From Acidobacteriota bacterium (GTDB lineage Bacteria; Acidobacteriota; Blastocatellia; Pyrinomonadales; Pyrinomonadaceae), in contig JAHBSI010000005.1 of NCBI GenBank assembly GCA_019639195.1, forward strand, positions 1 to 64,000: a DNA stretch of 64,000 nucleotides, in the 5' to 3' direction. The notes beneath the pieces were generated by a model. That model ran no database searches, was not told the origin of the DNA, and saw nothing but the letters and a program-made list of their open reading frames with translations. Made by a program: the position numbers and the translations under genes. Each line of letters begins with the position of its first letter. The first letter of the stretch is position 1. Of the stretch, positions 16,250 through 25,444 are shown in pieces.

Positions 16250-16620
16250 AGGTTCTGTCGCAGCTAGTGACCCTGCGATTTGACCCGCTCGACAGCGAAT
16301 CTGGATTGTAGCTCACAGCTCACAAAAAACATTTTGTCGCTTCATCCGCAAACCCTCTGTCTCTGGGAACTCCTTTGATTCGAGCTTCGTGTGAAAAAAA
16401 TGCCGTGAACGTCTCCCACACCGTTCACGGCTTCATCTGAGTGAACGCTTTTGGGGGCGTTCAGTTTCAGATGGAGCAAGTATTTCTTAATGGGAAGCGG
16501 CTGTCAAATCAACATTAGTGGTGCTTTCTTACTCGCTCTTGGTGCAAATATTGACCGATGGTGTAAAAGCTATTCAGCACTCGGAGCGATCTCTTCAAAG
16601 GAAATCACATCAGATCTAAC
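16250..16620. other. Intergenic region with hairpins, no gene
   Basis: No supported coding sequence. Besides the terminator at 16402-16431, a second small inverted repeat pairs TGAACGC (16442-16448) with GCGTTCA (16457-16463). The DNA is less GC-rich than the core genes. Confidence 0.5.
16394..16431 (-). terminator. Intrinsic terminator for minus-strand transcription
   Basis: GCCGTGAACG (16402-16411) pairs perfectly with CGTTCACGGC (16422-16431), loop of ten bases. On the minus strand the hairpin is followed by ATTTTTTT, from the A-run just before 16402. It fits as the end of the transcript of the small AlpA-like gene at 16621-16911. Confidence 0.65.
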
Positions 16621-16911
16621 CTACGCAGTTTGGTTCGCACGAGTTAGCGTTTGTGCAGGGAGATTTCGCTTGCCCCGTTGACCACTGCTTCGCGTGAAGT
16701 TCTTCGCGTTCCGGTTCTCATACTCTAAAATATCCGCCATTCGATAACGTGTTTGATTACCAATCTTGAACGCTTTTAAATGACGCGGACTGGACTTCGG
16801 TAGAGCTCTAAGGCGCTGGAACCGCTTAGCGATCGCATCCGCCGTTCCGGTTAGCTTCCACCTTTCTGCCAGCTGGTCATTATCTAAAATTTCACCTGTC
16901 ATAATTTCCAT
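16621..16911 (-). CDS. AlpA/excisionase-like small DNA-binding protein
   Basis: The product has 96 residues. The first 65 look like a winged helix-turn-helix of the MerR/AlpA/excisionase type: LDNDQLAERWKLTG (helix and turn), then a recognition helix with KRFQRLRALP, and FKIGNQTRYRMADILEYE, the hallmark strand-and-helix of excisionase-like regulators. The tail is basic and probably disordered. GGAG lies about ten bases upstream of the ATG. Such proteins regulate or assist integrases of mobile elements. This one stands about 500 bases from the 3' end of a tRNA-Thr gene, a common integration site, but no integrase is next to it. Confidence 0.65.
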   Translation of the reverse strand: MEIMTGEILDNDQLAERWKLTGTADAIAKRFQRLRALPKSSPRHLKAFKIGNQTRYRMADILEYENRNAKNFTRSSGQRGKRNLPAQTLTRANQTA

Positions 16912-17403
16912 CCAAAATGTACTCCGTCCCGACTAATGCAAAAGACGTGCCTCTAGAATTTGTGTTTGAATGGAGGTTGAAGGAATTACTCTGAAACGTT
17001 TCCCCAACAAAGAAATGTTCCCTAGAGCTAAAAACAGCGTCAAGATGAAATTAACTGGTGACGCCGACTATTCCGTTTATTGAACTTATTTGGTGGCCAT
17101 GGACGCGGGTCGAACTGCGGACACGCAGATTTTTCAAATTTGTGTTTCTGAACTCAATGGAGTTTCGGAGTGGCTTTCCTCCGATTCCCGGAAGCTCGGT
17201 CTATCCTACGGTCTGCAACCGGCCACTGGAGACGTCAAGAGTCATAACTGCGTGCGAATACCGGAAAGACGGGAGTTACAGAAACGGCAGAAAAACTTCT
17301 GTTTGCACCCAAAATTGCACCCAAAATGAACTACAGGAGCCTTATATTGTACATTCTCTAAGATGCTGTGCTTGTCAAGTACCCGTATTTACTGCGTAAA
17401 ATG
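16912..17403. other. Intergenic region between AlpA-like gene and tRNA-Thr
   Basis: An open frame at 17090-17329 ends in a basic tail with a repeated CxHPK, but no domain is recognisable and I do not call it a gene. The stretch could be decayed end DNA of an element integrated at the tRNA. Confidence 0.35.
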
Positions 17404-17479
<76 letters not shown>

Positions 17480-17865
17480 TAAGGTGATGAGGTTTTGGCC
17501 GTGCCAATGTCGGGACGGCTGGGAATGCGGTGTGTGTGGGTCCGGGGCGAAACGCCATAAAGTTCGCTGTCGATGTTTGAGGTTCGGCAGCGATCTTAGG
17601 CCGTCTGGCCCTCAGGTCTTTTGGAGCACCAAAAGAACCGATACGCAACACAGTTGACGACACGACTGAACACAATTTCTGATCCCGGCCGTCTACCCGC
17701 AAGCGGTGATGATAGCAAATTGACGTGCGGTGATTCAAAACCAAAAGGGCGAAACGGAGCAGTTTCGTTCTTTTCGGCCATGTGCGAGCGAGTGGTTAAA
17801 GCCTTGAGCGATAAATGGCATCAGAATATCAAAACGCGCGGAGCGTTTAACATTGCAAAAATGTG
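17480..17865. other. Intergenic region, no gene recognised
   Basis: Open frames on either strand are short and without motif or ribosome site. The segment separates tRNA-Thr from the promoter of the secreted protein at 18029. Confidence 0.4.
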
Positions 17866-17895
17866 TTGACCAATCTGAGATAAAGCGGTTAGAAT
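17866..17895 (+). promoter_or_regulatory. Candidate promoter of the secreted-protein gene at 18029
   Basis: TTGACC at 17866-17871 and TAGAAT at 17890-17895 are separated by 18 bases and match five of six consensus positions each. The predicted transcript would have a 5' leader of about 125 bases. Confidence 0.55.
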
Positions 17896-18028
17896 GAATT
17901 TGGCCACATTTGCGGGCCCTTCCCGATATTGATCCGGCCGAGCCTCTTCTTTTTGCGGCTCAAAGGCACATCCCGGCCGAGGATCGTAATAAGAATCAAG
18001 AACTTTCCTAACTTCGAGGAGAAAAAGT

Positions 18029-18994
18029 GTGAGATCAGTAAATTCATTTGCTCGCGGGTTCGCGGTTTTGTGCGCTGTCATCGGCGTTTTTTGTGTTTCC
18101 GTTTTTGCCCAGGGCTCGTCGGGCATCATCGTTCAGAAGCGGTCTGCGATGCCGGTAGTCGGCCCCAATGGCCTTTATTGCGGCGGTTATATTCAGCAGT
18201 CGGCAATATCGAGCGGCAACAAGATCATCGGCGGCAGTGAAGAAGCGGAGCGATACAACTTCAGCGAGAACAACTTTGTTTACATCAATATGGGTGCAAG
18301 CAAAGGCGTTAACGTTGGCGATGTCTTCAGCGTCGTCCGTCCGAAAGGCCAGGTCGAAAGCCGCTGGACGAATAAGGACGTCGGCTTTTACGTTCAAGAG
18401 GTCGGCGCTCTTCAGGTCGTAGCGGTCAAGAGCGATTACTCGGTCGCACGCGTGAAATTCTCCTGCGCGAGCTTCTTGCTTGGCGATCTCGTGCAGCTTC
18501 GCGAGAATCGAACTTCGCCGCTTATCGATAACAGCGCGAAATTCGACCAGTGGGCAGATCCTTCGGGTAAGGCGAACGGCCGCATCCTAATGGGCCGCGA
18601 GAACAGCGAAACGCTTTCGCAGAACAGCATTGCCTACGTTGACCTCGGCAGCGAAGAGAACGTTCGTGTTGGCGATAAGCTGACGGTCTATCGTCCGCTT
18701 GGAAAAGGCAACCTGATGAAGACGCCCGAAAAGGAGTCGGTCAGCGCTCGTGATGAAGGCTTTCATAGCAACACATATCGCGGCGGCAAATTCTCGAACC
18801 AGTCTTCGCGAAAGAGCGGTGATACAGCTTCCGGCCAGATGGTCACGACCTACGATGCGAAGCGCGACCGCCCTGCGATCCGCAAGATCGTCGGCGAAGC
18901 CGTTGTCATTAACGTGAAGGAACGCTCGGCTACGGTCGTTATCACTCAGAATACACAGGAGATACACACTGGCGACTGGGTCGAAATTCAGTAG
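18029..18994 (+). CDS. Secreted protein with FlgT_C-like repeats
   Basis: The product has 321 residues. It starts at GTG 18029 with GAGGAGA upstream. An N-terminal signal peptide ends near FAQGS. Three related beta modules can be seen: NFVYINMGASKGVNVGDVFSV (about 90-155), AYVDLGSEENVRVGDKLTVYRP (about 205-230), and a C-terminal VGEAVVINVKERSATVVI...IHTGDWVEI strand set. The phrase of Gly-V-x-V-G-D followed by a strand is that of the flagellar-assembly T C-terminal-like domain, found in many periplasmic proteins without a flagellar role. Monocistronic: own promoter and a terminator after the stop. The precise function is unknown. Confidence 0.75.
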   Translation: MRSVNSFARGFAVLCAVIGVFCVSVFAQGSSGIIVQKRSAMPVVGPNGLYCGGYIQQSAISSGNKIIGGSEEAERYNFSENNFVYINMGASKGVNVGDVFSVVRPKGQVESRWTNKDVGFYVQEVGALQVVAVKSDYSVARVKFSCASFLLGDLVQLRENRTSPLIDNSAKFDQWADPSGKANGRILMGRENSETLSQNSIAYVDLGSEENVRVGDKLTVYRPLGKGNLMKTPEKESVSARDEGFHSNTYRGGKFSNQSSRKSGDTASGQMVTTYDAKRDRPAIRKIVGEAVVINVKERSATVVITQNTQEIHTGDWVEIQ

Positions 18995-19024
18995 CCTAAG
19001 TATCAACTTTCAAATAGCTTGTAA

Positions 19025-19054
19025 GGCTGTCGGATCCTGTCCGGCAGCCTTTTT
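19025..19054 (+). terminator. Intrinsic terminator after the FlgT_C-like gene
   Basis: GGCTGTCGG (19025-19033) pairs with CCGGCAGCC (19041-19049) with one G-T wobble, followed by TTTTT. Confidence 0.8.
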
Positions 19055-19121
19055 CGTGTGTGACGCGTCAGATCGGCCACGGTCCGCTGGCGACCTGGAA
19101 ATGGAAAGGATGTCGCTAATG

Positions 19122-19790
19122 CTAGGTCTTACGTATGCGGAGGAAGTAGCGGAAGTAGTCGATCATTGACCAGACGGAGAGGATGACGGAGACCCAGATG
19201 CCGAGGCGGCCGACGAGATAGCCGAAGACCTTCCAATCGTTTGAGGTGAGCGAGAGCGAAAGGAGATCGCTAAAGGCCGTCCGGACCTCAGCGACCTCCC
19301 AAAATGCCGCAGGGTAGTCGAGGCCGAAATTCGACACGGGGACCGTGCCGTTCGCGGCCGCCACAAGCAACGCGACGATCGCGACGCATTGTGCCCACAT
19401 CTTGATCTTGCCTAACATTTGAGCCTGGATGACGATGCCTTCGGTGACGGCGATCGAACGCAGCCCGGTGATGATAAATTCACGGCCGATGATGACGACG
19501 ACCGCCCATGACGGTGCAAGGTGTTTTTCGACGAGGACGATGAGTGCGGCCGAGACGAGCAGCTTGTCCGCGATCGGGTCGAGAAACTTACCGAGGTCGG
19601 AAACCTGATCGCGTCGGCGTGCGAGCTGGCCGTCAACTATGTCAGTAAGCGACGCCACAATAAAGAGTATGATCGCGAATGCATATCCGCTGATGCCGAA
19701 GGTGTTTTCTGCGATCGGCGTAAGAAGAGCCACCACGATCAGCGGGACGATCAAGATCCTTGCGATCGTAAGCCAATTTGGAAGGTTCAT
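19122..19790 (-). CDS. pgsA: CDP-diacylglycerol--glycerol-3-phosphate 3-phosphatidyltransferase
   Basis: This 222-residue membrane enzyme makes phosphatidylglycerol phosphate from CDP-diacylglycerol and glycerol-3-phosphate. The N-terminal MNLPNWLTIARILIVP is typical of PgsA and fixes the start at 19790; a longer frame upstream lacks support. The CDP-alcohol transferase motif DGQLARRRDQVSDLGKFLDP, ending in PIAD, carries all conserved Asp and Gly residues (about residues 54-80). Several hydrophobic helices follow. The length is slightly above the usual 180-200 because of an extra loop before the last helices. It stands alone, convergent with the gene before it. Confidence 0.93.
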   Translation of the reverse strand: MNLPNWLTIARILIVPLIVVALLTPIAENTFGISGYAFAIILFIVASLTDIVDGQLARRRDQVSDLGKFLDPIADKLLVSAALIVLVEKHLAPSWAVVVIIGREFIITGLRSIAVTEGIVIQAQMLGKIKMWAQCVAIVALLVAAANGTVPVSNFGLDYPAAFWEVAEVRTAFSDLLSLSLTSNDWKVFGYLVGRLGIWVSVILSVWSMIDYFRYFLRIRKT

Positions 19791-19951
19791 CTCGCTGCTT
19801 TTACTCCTTTCGCGTCGCTTACATCTTAAGTGCCGCGTTTGCAAACTTCAAGACACGCCGCTGCGCGACGTTTCGTTTTTGTAACAATACCCGCCTGATG
19901 CGATAATCAAGGCTAGTTCGAAGTAAAACGAAGGAGTTTGGTTACCCGAAA

Positions 19952-20251
19952 ATGGCAATTGATCTGAAAGACCGCGGCGACGCCCTTGAGAATGAATATT
20001 TTCGAAAGCAGGAGGCGGAGCTTCTTGCAAAATTGAAGCAAAAGCTCGATGCGGAAAGTGCCGCGGAGGCTGCAGAGGCTTCCGCATTAAAATGTCCCAA
20101 ATGTGACGGGACTCTCCACGAGAAGGATTTTGAGAATATCGTCATCGATGTTTGCGATAAATGTTCGGGCGTGTGGTTCGATGCGCACGAATTCGTGAAC
20201 GTCGCCATGAAAGACGAAGGTTCCGGCTGGTTCGGAAATCTCTTCAAGTGA
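19952..20251 (+). CDS. TFIIB-type zinc-finger domain protein
   Basis: The product has 99 residues. The first 45 form a charged, Ala-rich helix with coiled-coil character. Residues 48-88 carry the zf-TFIIB pattern, CPKCDGTL then VCDKCSGVWFDAHE, a knuckle that binds one zinc ion and occurs in many small bacterial proteins of unknown role. The stop is five bases before the esterase start, so the two may share a transcript. The start ATG lies after a GAAGGAG sequence about 15 bases upstream. Confidence 0.8.
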   Translation: MAIDLKDRGDALENEYFRKQEAELLAKLKQKLDAESAAEAAEASALKCPKCDGTLHEKDFENIVIDVCDKCSGVWFDAHEFVNVAMKDEGSGWFGNLFK

Positions 20252-20256
20252 TCGTG

Positions 20257-21132
20257 ATGAGATCCACTCGGTCATTTTTGATCCTGGTTCTGATGCTCGC
20301 TTTCGCCGTGTCGCTTTCGGCACAGTCCGCGGGCGTTAGGAGCTCGAGTGCGACACAGATACGGGAAGAGAAGCTTGCGAGCAAACTGATGGCTCGCGAA
20401 ATGCCCTATCGCGTGATCCTGCCCGCCGAATACGATGCCGCAAAGGCCGAGCGGTTTCCGGTCATCTATCTGCTGCACGGGCTTTACGGACACTACACGA
20501 ATTGGACCGACAAGACGAAGGTTGCGGAGTATGCCGCCGCATACCGTTTCGTCATAGTGATGCCCGAAGGCGGCGACGGTTGGTACGTCGATAGCCCGCT
20601 GTCACCCAACGAGAAGTACGAGAGCTACATTGTCAAAGAGCTGATCCCTGAGGTCGATGCAAAGTTCCGAACGAAAGCGGACCGGAGTGACCGCATCGTC
20701 GCCGGCCTCTCGATGGGCGGCTATGGTGCATTGAAATTCGGCTTGAAGGATCCCGACTTGTTCACGCTTGTCGGTTCATTCAGCGGTGCATTTGGAACGT
20801 CGGACTTTACGGAAAAGACGGCCGGCGAGATCGGTAAAAAGGTCGATTCTGTTTTCGGTCCGCTCGATAGCGATACGCGGCGAGCGAACGATGTTTTTCT
20901 CCTGATCGGTGCGGTTGCGGATGCAAAGAAGCTGCCTTTTATCTACCTTTCGTGCGGAACCGAGGATTTTCTTTTTGCGAGCAATCGAGACCTCGATTCG
21001 CTGCTTGTTAAGCAGAAGCTCCCGCATGAATATCGTGAGCATCCGGGAATTCACGATTGGGCGTTCTGGGACGATCAGATCCGCGAATTCCTTGCCGTTG
21101 CCGATAGGCATCTTGCGGCTCAAAAGAAATAA
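20257..21132 (+). CDS. Secreted esterase of the esterase D / S-formylglutathione hydrolase type
   Basis: This 291-residue alpha/beta hydrolase has an N-terminal signal peptide (MRSTRSFLILVLMLAF, cleavage near LSAQS). The start at ATG 20257 lies six bases after the preceding gene. The fold is marked by VIYLLHGLYGHYTNW (oxyanion region), the nucleophile elbow GLSMGGYGALK, an acid region GTEDFLF and the catalytic His in HDWAFW. Similar secreted enzymes (putative-esterase family, like Fbp/FrmB) cleave acyl esters. A role with glutathione is unlikely because of the export signal. It is followed closely by the inositol-monophosphatase gene. Confidence 0.85.
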   Translation: MRSTRSFLILVLMLAFAVSLSAQSAGVRSSSATQIREEKLASKLMAREMPYRVILPAEYDAAKAERFPVIYLLHGLYGHYTNWTDKTKVAEYAAAYRFVIVMPEGGDGWYVDSPLSPNEKYESYIVKELIPEVDAKFRTKADRSDRIVAGLSMGGYGALKFGLKDPDLFTLVGSFSGAFGTSDFTEKTAGEIGKKVDSVFGPLDSDTRRANDVFLLIGAVADAKKLPFIYLSCGTEDFLFASNRDLDSLLVKQKLPHEYREHPGIHDWAFWDDQIREFLAVADRHLAAQKK

Positions 21133-21135
21133 ATA

Positions 21136-21900
21136 ATGCTGAATTTTGCGATCGAAACGGCGCGTGATGCCGGCGGTATTCTGCTTGAAAAATTCGGGCG
21201 AAAGATCAAGATCTCGAAGAAAGGTGACATCGACCTTGTCACCGAGGCCGATCTTGCTAGTGAAGCTCTGATCCTGGAGCGGATACGCTCACATTATCCG
21301 AAACATTCGATCCTTGCGGAAGAGAGCGGTGCCGCATCAGTCGCGGGAGGCGATGCGACTTGGAAATGGATCATCGATCCGCTCGATGGGACGACGAATT
21401 TTGCACACAATTATCCGTGTTTTTGCGTCACGATCGCACTCGAACACAATGGCGAGGTCGTTGTCGGTGTGACCTACGATCCGACACGAAATGAGCTTTT
21501 CGCGGCTGAAAAAGGCGGCGGAGCGACCTTGAACGGAAAGCCGATACGCGTCTCCGATATTGATAAACTTGGCGATTCGCTCCTCGTCACGGGTTTTCCG
21601 TATGACATAAAGAACCGCAAAGAGCCCGCGCGTCATCTTCATGAACTCCTGATGCTTTCGCGCGGAGTTCGCCGTGACGGATCGGCGGCGATCGACCTTG
21701 CGTATGTTGCGTGCGGGCGTTTTGAGGGCTTTTGGGAAGAAGGTTTGAATCCGTGGGACGTCGCGGCGGGGACGCTGCTCGTCAAGGAAGCGGGCGGCCA
21801 GACCTCTTACTTTGACGGTTCAAAATTGGACATCTATCGTCCGCCTCTTGTCGCAACCAACGGCCTGATCCACGATCAAATGATCGCAGTGCTCAAATAG
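21136..21900 (+). CDS. suhB: Inositol-1-monophosphatase family protein
   Basis: The product has 254 residues, the family's usual length. It shows the metal-binding motifs in order: AEESG (E at about 66), IDPLDGTTNFAHNYP (about 82-96, with both Asp) and LNPWDVAAGTLLVKEAGG (about 199-216). The enzyme hydrolyses inositol-1-phosphate or related sugar phosphates with Mg2+; bacterial SuhB proteins also aid rRNA antitermination. The start is three bases after the esterase stop, suggesting cotranscription. Confidence 0.9.
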   Translation: MLNFAIETARDAGGILLEKFGRKIKISKKGDIDLVTEADLASEALILERIRSHYPKHSILAEESGAASVAGGDATWKWIIDPLDGTTNFAHNYPCFCVTIALEHNGEVVVGVTYDPTRNELFAAEKGGGATLNGKPIRVSDIDKLGDSLLVTGFPYDIKNRKEPARHLHELLMLSRGVRRDGSAAIDLAYVACGRFEGFWEEGLNPWDVAAGTLLVKEAGGQTSYFDGSKLDIYRPPLVATNGLIHDQMIAVLK

Positions 21901-21949
21901 CGGACGTTTCAGTTGTCACCGTCGCTGTGATAGGCTGATTTTTTCATTT

Positions 21950-22816
21950 ATGGCATGGTTTCGCAGGGAAAAGCCGAAGCTCGCAAATGGCGGCCCCGAA
22001 GAAGAACGCACGGTCAATACAGAGGGCATTTTTGTTAAATGTCCCGAATGTGACAACGCGCTTTATAAGCGGGAGTTGACCGAGTCGCACGAGGTTTGCA
22101 CGCATTGCGCACATCACTTTAGATATTCCGCAATGGATCGCCTTGCGCTCGTCTTCGACGATGAAGAGTTCGAGACGCTGGACGAGAACGTGACCTCCGG
22201 CGATCCGCTCGGGTTCTTTGACTCGAAGCCGTATCCGGACCGGGTCAAACAGGCGAAGGCATCGTCGGGCCTCGATGAAGCCGTTGTTTCGGCCAAGGGG
22301 CTGATCGGCGGACACAAGGTCTATGCAGGCGCTATGGATATGTCGTTCATCGGCGGTTCGATGGGGTCGGCCGTTGGTGAGAAACTTACACGCCTGATCG
22401 AATACGCGCTTCGGGACAAGGCCGGTGTGATCATCTTTTCGGCGTCCGGCGGTGCCCGTATGCAGGAAGGTACGCTCAGCCTGATGCAGATGGGCAAGAT
22501 CTCCGCGGCCCTTGCAATGCTGCACGAAGCAGGTTTGCCGTTTATATCGGTTCTGACAGACCCGACGACAGGCGGCGTTACGGCAAGCTTTGCGATGCTC
22601 GGCGACCTGAATCTTGCCGAGCCGAAAGCCCTTATCGGATTTGCCGGCCCGCGTGTGATCGAGCAGACGATCCGGCAAAAACTGCCAAAAGGTTTCCAGC
22701 GAAGCGAATTCCTGCTCGAACACGGAATGATCGACATCGTTGTCGATCGCCGCGAGATGCGTGACACGATCATTCGGGCCCTTGATTTTATGATGCCGAA
22801 GAAGAAGGCGGCTTAG
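21950..22816 (+). CDS. accD: Acetyl-CoA carboxylase carboxyltransferase subunit beta
   Basis: The product has 288 residues. The N-terminal four-cysteine zinc ribbon is visible as CPECDNALYKREL and VCTHCAHHFRYSA (about residues 26-60). The crotonase-like core follows, with GGSMGSAVGEK, FSASGGARMQEG (oxyanion glycines) and DPTTGGVTASFA. AccD works with AccA to transfer carboxyl from biotin to acetyl-CoA, the first step of fatty-acid synthesis. accA is not adjacent. The gene is followed after three bases by a DinB-like gene and then folC; accD-folC is a common pair. Confidence 0.95.
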   Translation: MAWFRREKPKLANGGPEEERTVNTEGIFVKCPECDNALYKRELTESHEVCTHCAHHFRYSAMDRLALVFDDEEFETLDENVTSGDPLGFFDSKPYPDRVKQAKASSGLDEAVVSAKGLIGGHKVYAGAMDMSFIGGSMGSAVGEKLTRLIEYALRDKAGVIIFSASGGARMQEGTLSLMQMGKISAALAMLHEAGLPFISVLTDPTTGGVTASFAMLGDLNLAEPKALIGFAGPRVIEQTIRQKLPKGFQRSEFLLEHGMIDIVVDRREMRDTIIRALDFMMPKKKAA

Positions 22817-22819
22817 TTT

Positions 22820-23263
22820 ATGCAGATCGAGACGTTGCTCAAACTATACGACCGCGACATCGTCAAGCTCCGCGAAGAGGTCGAAAAGTACGAAGGTGAC
22901 GAAGATCTCTGGAAAAAGCAGGGCGACGTTCCGAATTCGGGCGGTAACCTTGCATTGCATCTTTGTGGGAACCTGCGACATTTTGTCGGTGCAATTCTCG
23001 GCAATTCGGGTTACGTAAGGGACCGCGACGCGGAGTTCGCATCGCGCGATGTGCCGCGAGCTGAGATCATCTCTGCAGTTGAGGAAACACGCGAGGTTGT
23101 CGCATCAACCCTTACAAAGCTCACTGCGGATGACCTCGCGAAAACCTATCCGCTCGAAGCTCTGGGCTATCCGATGACGACCGAGTATTTCCTCGTTCAT
23201 CTCGCCATGCATCTTGGCTACCATTTGGGCCAGATAAACTATCATCGGCGGTCGCTTTCGTGA
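22820..23263 (+). CDS. DinB-like / DUF1572 four-helix protein
   Basis: The 147-residue product has the DinB-like fold pattern: helix 1 with LLKLYDRDIVKLREEV, a central NLALHLCGNLRHFVG and a final HLAMHLGYHLGQINYHRRS helix. The regularly spaced histidines (near 48, 54 and 130-138) would form the metal site of this superfamily, whose members are thiol-dependent transferases or of unknown role. It is wedged between accD (3-base gap) and folC (overlapping stop and start), so it is in the same operon. Confidence 0.8.
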   Translation: MQIETLLKLYDRDIVKLREEVEKYEGDEDLWKKQGDVPNSGGNLALHLCGNLRHFVGAILGNSGYVRDRDAEFASRDVPRAEIISAVEETREVVASTLTKLTADDLAKTYPLEALGYPMTTEYFLVHLAMHLGYHLGQINYHRRSLS

Positions 23264-24531
23264 ATTTCCGCAGTTCGGAAGAGTATCTTCTCTCGCTCGG
23301 GAACGAAGTTTCCGCAATGAAACTCGGCCTTGCGAGCATGCGAAAACTGCTCGCGGCATTAGGCGATCCGCAAAAGAAATATCTCAAAATTCAGATCGCG
23401 GGCACGAACGGGAAAGGCTCTGCGTGTGCATTTCTCGACGCGATACTGCGTTCGGCAAAGCTCAAGGTCGGACTTTATACATCGCCGCACCTTGTGTCGA
23501 TGACCGAACGGATAAGGGTCGCAGGCGAGAATATCGACGAAGCGGAATTTGCGCGTCTCGCAACAAGGGTCAGAACAAGGAGCGAGAATCTTGTTGAGAC
23601 TGGTGTGCTAAAAAGTGTGCCGACCTATTTTGAACAGGTGACCGCGATCGGACTGCTCGCGTTCGCGAAGATGAAGGTCGAGATCGCGATCCTCGAAACA
23701 GGACTTGGCGGACGGCTCGATGCGACGACGGCATGCGATGCGGAATATGCCGCAATCACGCGTATCGCTCGCGACCATCAAAAATATCTTGGCACTTCGT
23801 TGGGCAAGATCGCTGGTGAAAAGGCAGCGATCATTCGTCGTAATACGCAGTTTACCGTGCTTGGCGAGCAACTCCCGAGCATCGCGAGACAGCTTCGAAC
23901 ACGCTGCAGGGAAGTTGGAGTGTCATTTGAGGACGTGGGCGGTGTAGAGGTTAGTATCGATGACGGCGGTGTCGCGATTGCGACCTCCAGGGCGACTTAT
24001 CGCGTCAAGACCCTCGGGCTTGCGGGCAAGCATCAGTTCGAGAACGCAAGGGTCGCGATCGCCCTTGCTGAGCATTTGTCGAGCAACTTCAATATCACAA
24101 AACGCAATATCGAGAGCGGACTAAGGCACGCGGAGAACCCCGGACGGCTTGAGCGTGTCGGGCGATTCCTGTTCGACGGTGCTCATAATTCGAACGGCAT
24201 CGACGCGCTGGCACATCATCTTCGCAACGAGATCGACAAGCCAATAACGCTCATTTTTGGGGCGATGGAAGACAAAGACCTGCGGGCGATGATTCGCAGC
24301 CTTTTTCCGCAAGCTCGCACCATCGTGCTGACCGAGGCGTCGAATTCGCGTTCGGCGTCCTACATGCAGCTTCTCGGACGAATGCCCGCCGACATCTCAA
24401 AAGAACGCACCTTTGTAACCGACAACGTTCGTTCGGCCTTGCAGGTCGCTGTCGCAACCGACGACGAGACCCTGATCGTTGTCGCGGGCTCGCTCTATCT
24501 CGTCGGCGAGGCCAAGAAGATATTGAGCTAA
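23260..24531 (+). CDS. folC: Bifunctional folylpolyglutamate/dihydrofolate synthase
   Basis: The product has 423 residues. It starts at GTG 23260 in a GTGA overlap with the previous stop. Mur-ligase-type signatures are present: the ATP loop QIAGTNGKGSACAFL (about 46-60), the folate-site segment YTSPHLVSMTERIRVAG, LETGLGGRLDATTAC (about 145-160) and LFDGAHNSNGIDAL (about 305-318). The enzyme adds glutamates to folate and/or makes dihydrofolate from dihydropteroate. Length and motifs are normal. Confidence 0.94.
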   Translation: MNFRSSEEYLLSLGNEVSAMKLGLASMRKLLAALGDPQKKYLKIQIAGTNGKGSACAFLDAILRSAKLKVGLYTSPHLVSMTERIRVAGENIDEAEFARLATRVRTRSENLVETGVLKSVPTYFEQVTAIGLLAFAKMKVEIAILETGLGGRLDATTACDAEYAAITRIARDHQKYLGTSLGKIAGEKAAIIRRNTQFTVLGEQLPSIARQLRTRCREVGVSFEDVGGVEVSIDDGGVAIATSRATYRVKTLGLAGKHQFENARVAIALAEHLSSNFNITKRNIESGLRHAENPGRLERVGRFLFDGAHNSNGIDALAHHLRNEIDKPITLIFGAMEDKDLRAMIRSLFPQARTIVLTEASNSRSASYMQLLGRMPADISKERTFVTDNVRSALQVAVATDDETLIVVAGSLYLVGEAKKILS

Positions 24532-24533
24532 CG

Positions 24534-24652
24534 TGCAAACTTTAAGTTCAGAGTGCAAACTTCGAGTTCAGAGTGCAAACTTTAGTTTGTATGACGTATA
24601 TTTTAGGACAAGCTAAAGCTTGCACTCTGAGCGGGGAGCTTGCACTCTGAGA
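24534..24652. repeat. Clustered intergenic repeats of AGTGCAAACTT type and its inverse
   Basis: GTGCAAACTTNNAGTT appears three times in a row (starting about 24534, 24556 and 24578), the first two separated by CAGA. In the inverse sense AGCTTGCACTCTGAG appears twice (about 24617-24652). The two senses can pair (AAGTTTGCACT with AGCTTGCACT-like arms) around TTTAGTTTG...CAAGCTAAAG. The stretch lies between folC and gpmA and resembles a REP-type repeat cluster. Confidence 0.75.
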
Positions 24653-24669
24653 TTTTCATTAGAACGGTT

Positions 24670-25413
24670 ATGTATAAATTAGTTTTGATCCGACACGGCG
24701 AAAGCGAGTGGAACAAAGAGAATCGCTTTACCGGCTGGAAGGATGTTGATCTCTCGGAAAAGGGCCGAGCTGAGGCAGTAGCCGCCGGTAAGCTGCTGAA
24801 AGCAGAGGGTTTTACGTTCGATGCCGCTTATACCTCGGTGCTCAAGCGGGCGATTCGTACGCTTTGGATCGTGCTCGACGAGATGGATCTGATGTGGCTG
24901 CCGGTCACGAAATCGTGGCTCCTGAACGAGCGGCATTACGGCGCTCTGCAGGGCTTGAACAAGTCCGAAACGGCGGCAAAATACGGCGATGAGCAAGTGC
25001 TTATCTGGCGTCGAAGCTACGATGTTCCGCCCGGCGAACTCGATCCGAGCGATGAGCGTTATCTTGGCAACGATCCGCGGTATGCGTCGATCAAAGACAA
25101 ATTCCCGCGGACCGAATGTCTGAAGGACACTGTCGCCCGGGTCGTTCCGTATTTTGAGGATGAGATCGCACCGCAGATACGTGCGGGTAAGCGTCTTATC
25201 ATCGCGGCGCACGGCAATAGCCTGCGTGCTCTTGTAAAATATCTAGATAATGTGCCGGATGACGAGATCGTTTCGGTAAATATCCCGACGGGCATTCCGC
25301 TTGTTTATGATCTTGACGAGAACTTAAAGCCCGTCGGCAGCCGTTATCTTGGCGACCCGGAGGCGATAAAAGCAGCTCAGGACGCAGTTGCGAGTCAGGG
25401 AAAGGCAAAGTGA
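24670..25413 (+). CDS. gpmA: 2,3-bisphosphoglycerate-dependent phosphoglycerate mutase
   Basis: The product has 247 residues and starts at ATG 24670, directly before [14 protein letters not shown], the phosphohistidine motif (His about residue 9). Further family marks are [37 protein letters not shown] and [16 protein letters not shown] with the second catalytic His. The enzyme interconverts 3- and 2-phosphoglycerate in glycolysis. An upstream in-frame start adds ten residues before the motif and is less likely. Length is standard. Confidence 0.94.
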   Translation: MYKLVLIRHGESEWNKENRFTGWKDVDLSEKGRAEAVAAGKLLKAEGFTFDAAYTSVLKRAIRTLWIVLDEMDLMWLPVTKSWLLNERHYGALQGLNKSETAAKYGDEQVLIWRRSYDVPPGELDPSDERYLGNDPRYASIKDKFPRTECLKDTVARVVPYFEDEIAPQIRAGKRLIIAAHGNSLRALVKYLDNVPDDEIVSVNIPTGIPLVYDLDENLKPVGSRYLGDPEAIKAAQDAVASQGKAK

Positions 25414-25444
25414 TCCAAGGTTGATCCGCCTGAAACTTCGTCGT

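Noticed and set aside
17058..17399. Open frames ending in repeated HPK, suspected integrase C-terminus, and a tRNA-like stretch near 17090-17160
   Set aside because: No catalytic motif or core domain is present, and the tRNA-like bases do not fold into a cloverleaf.
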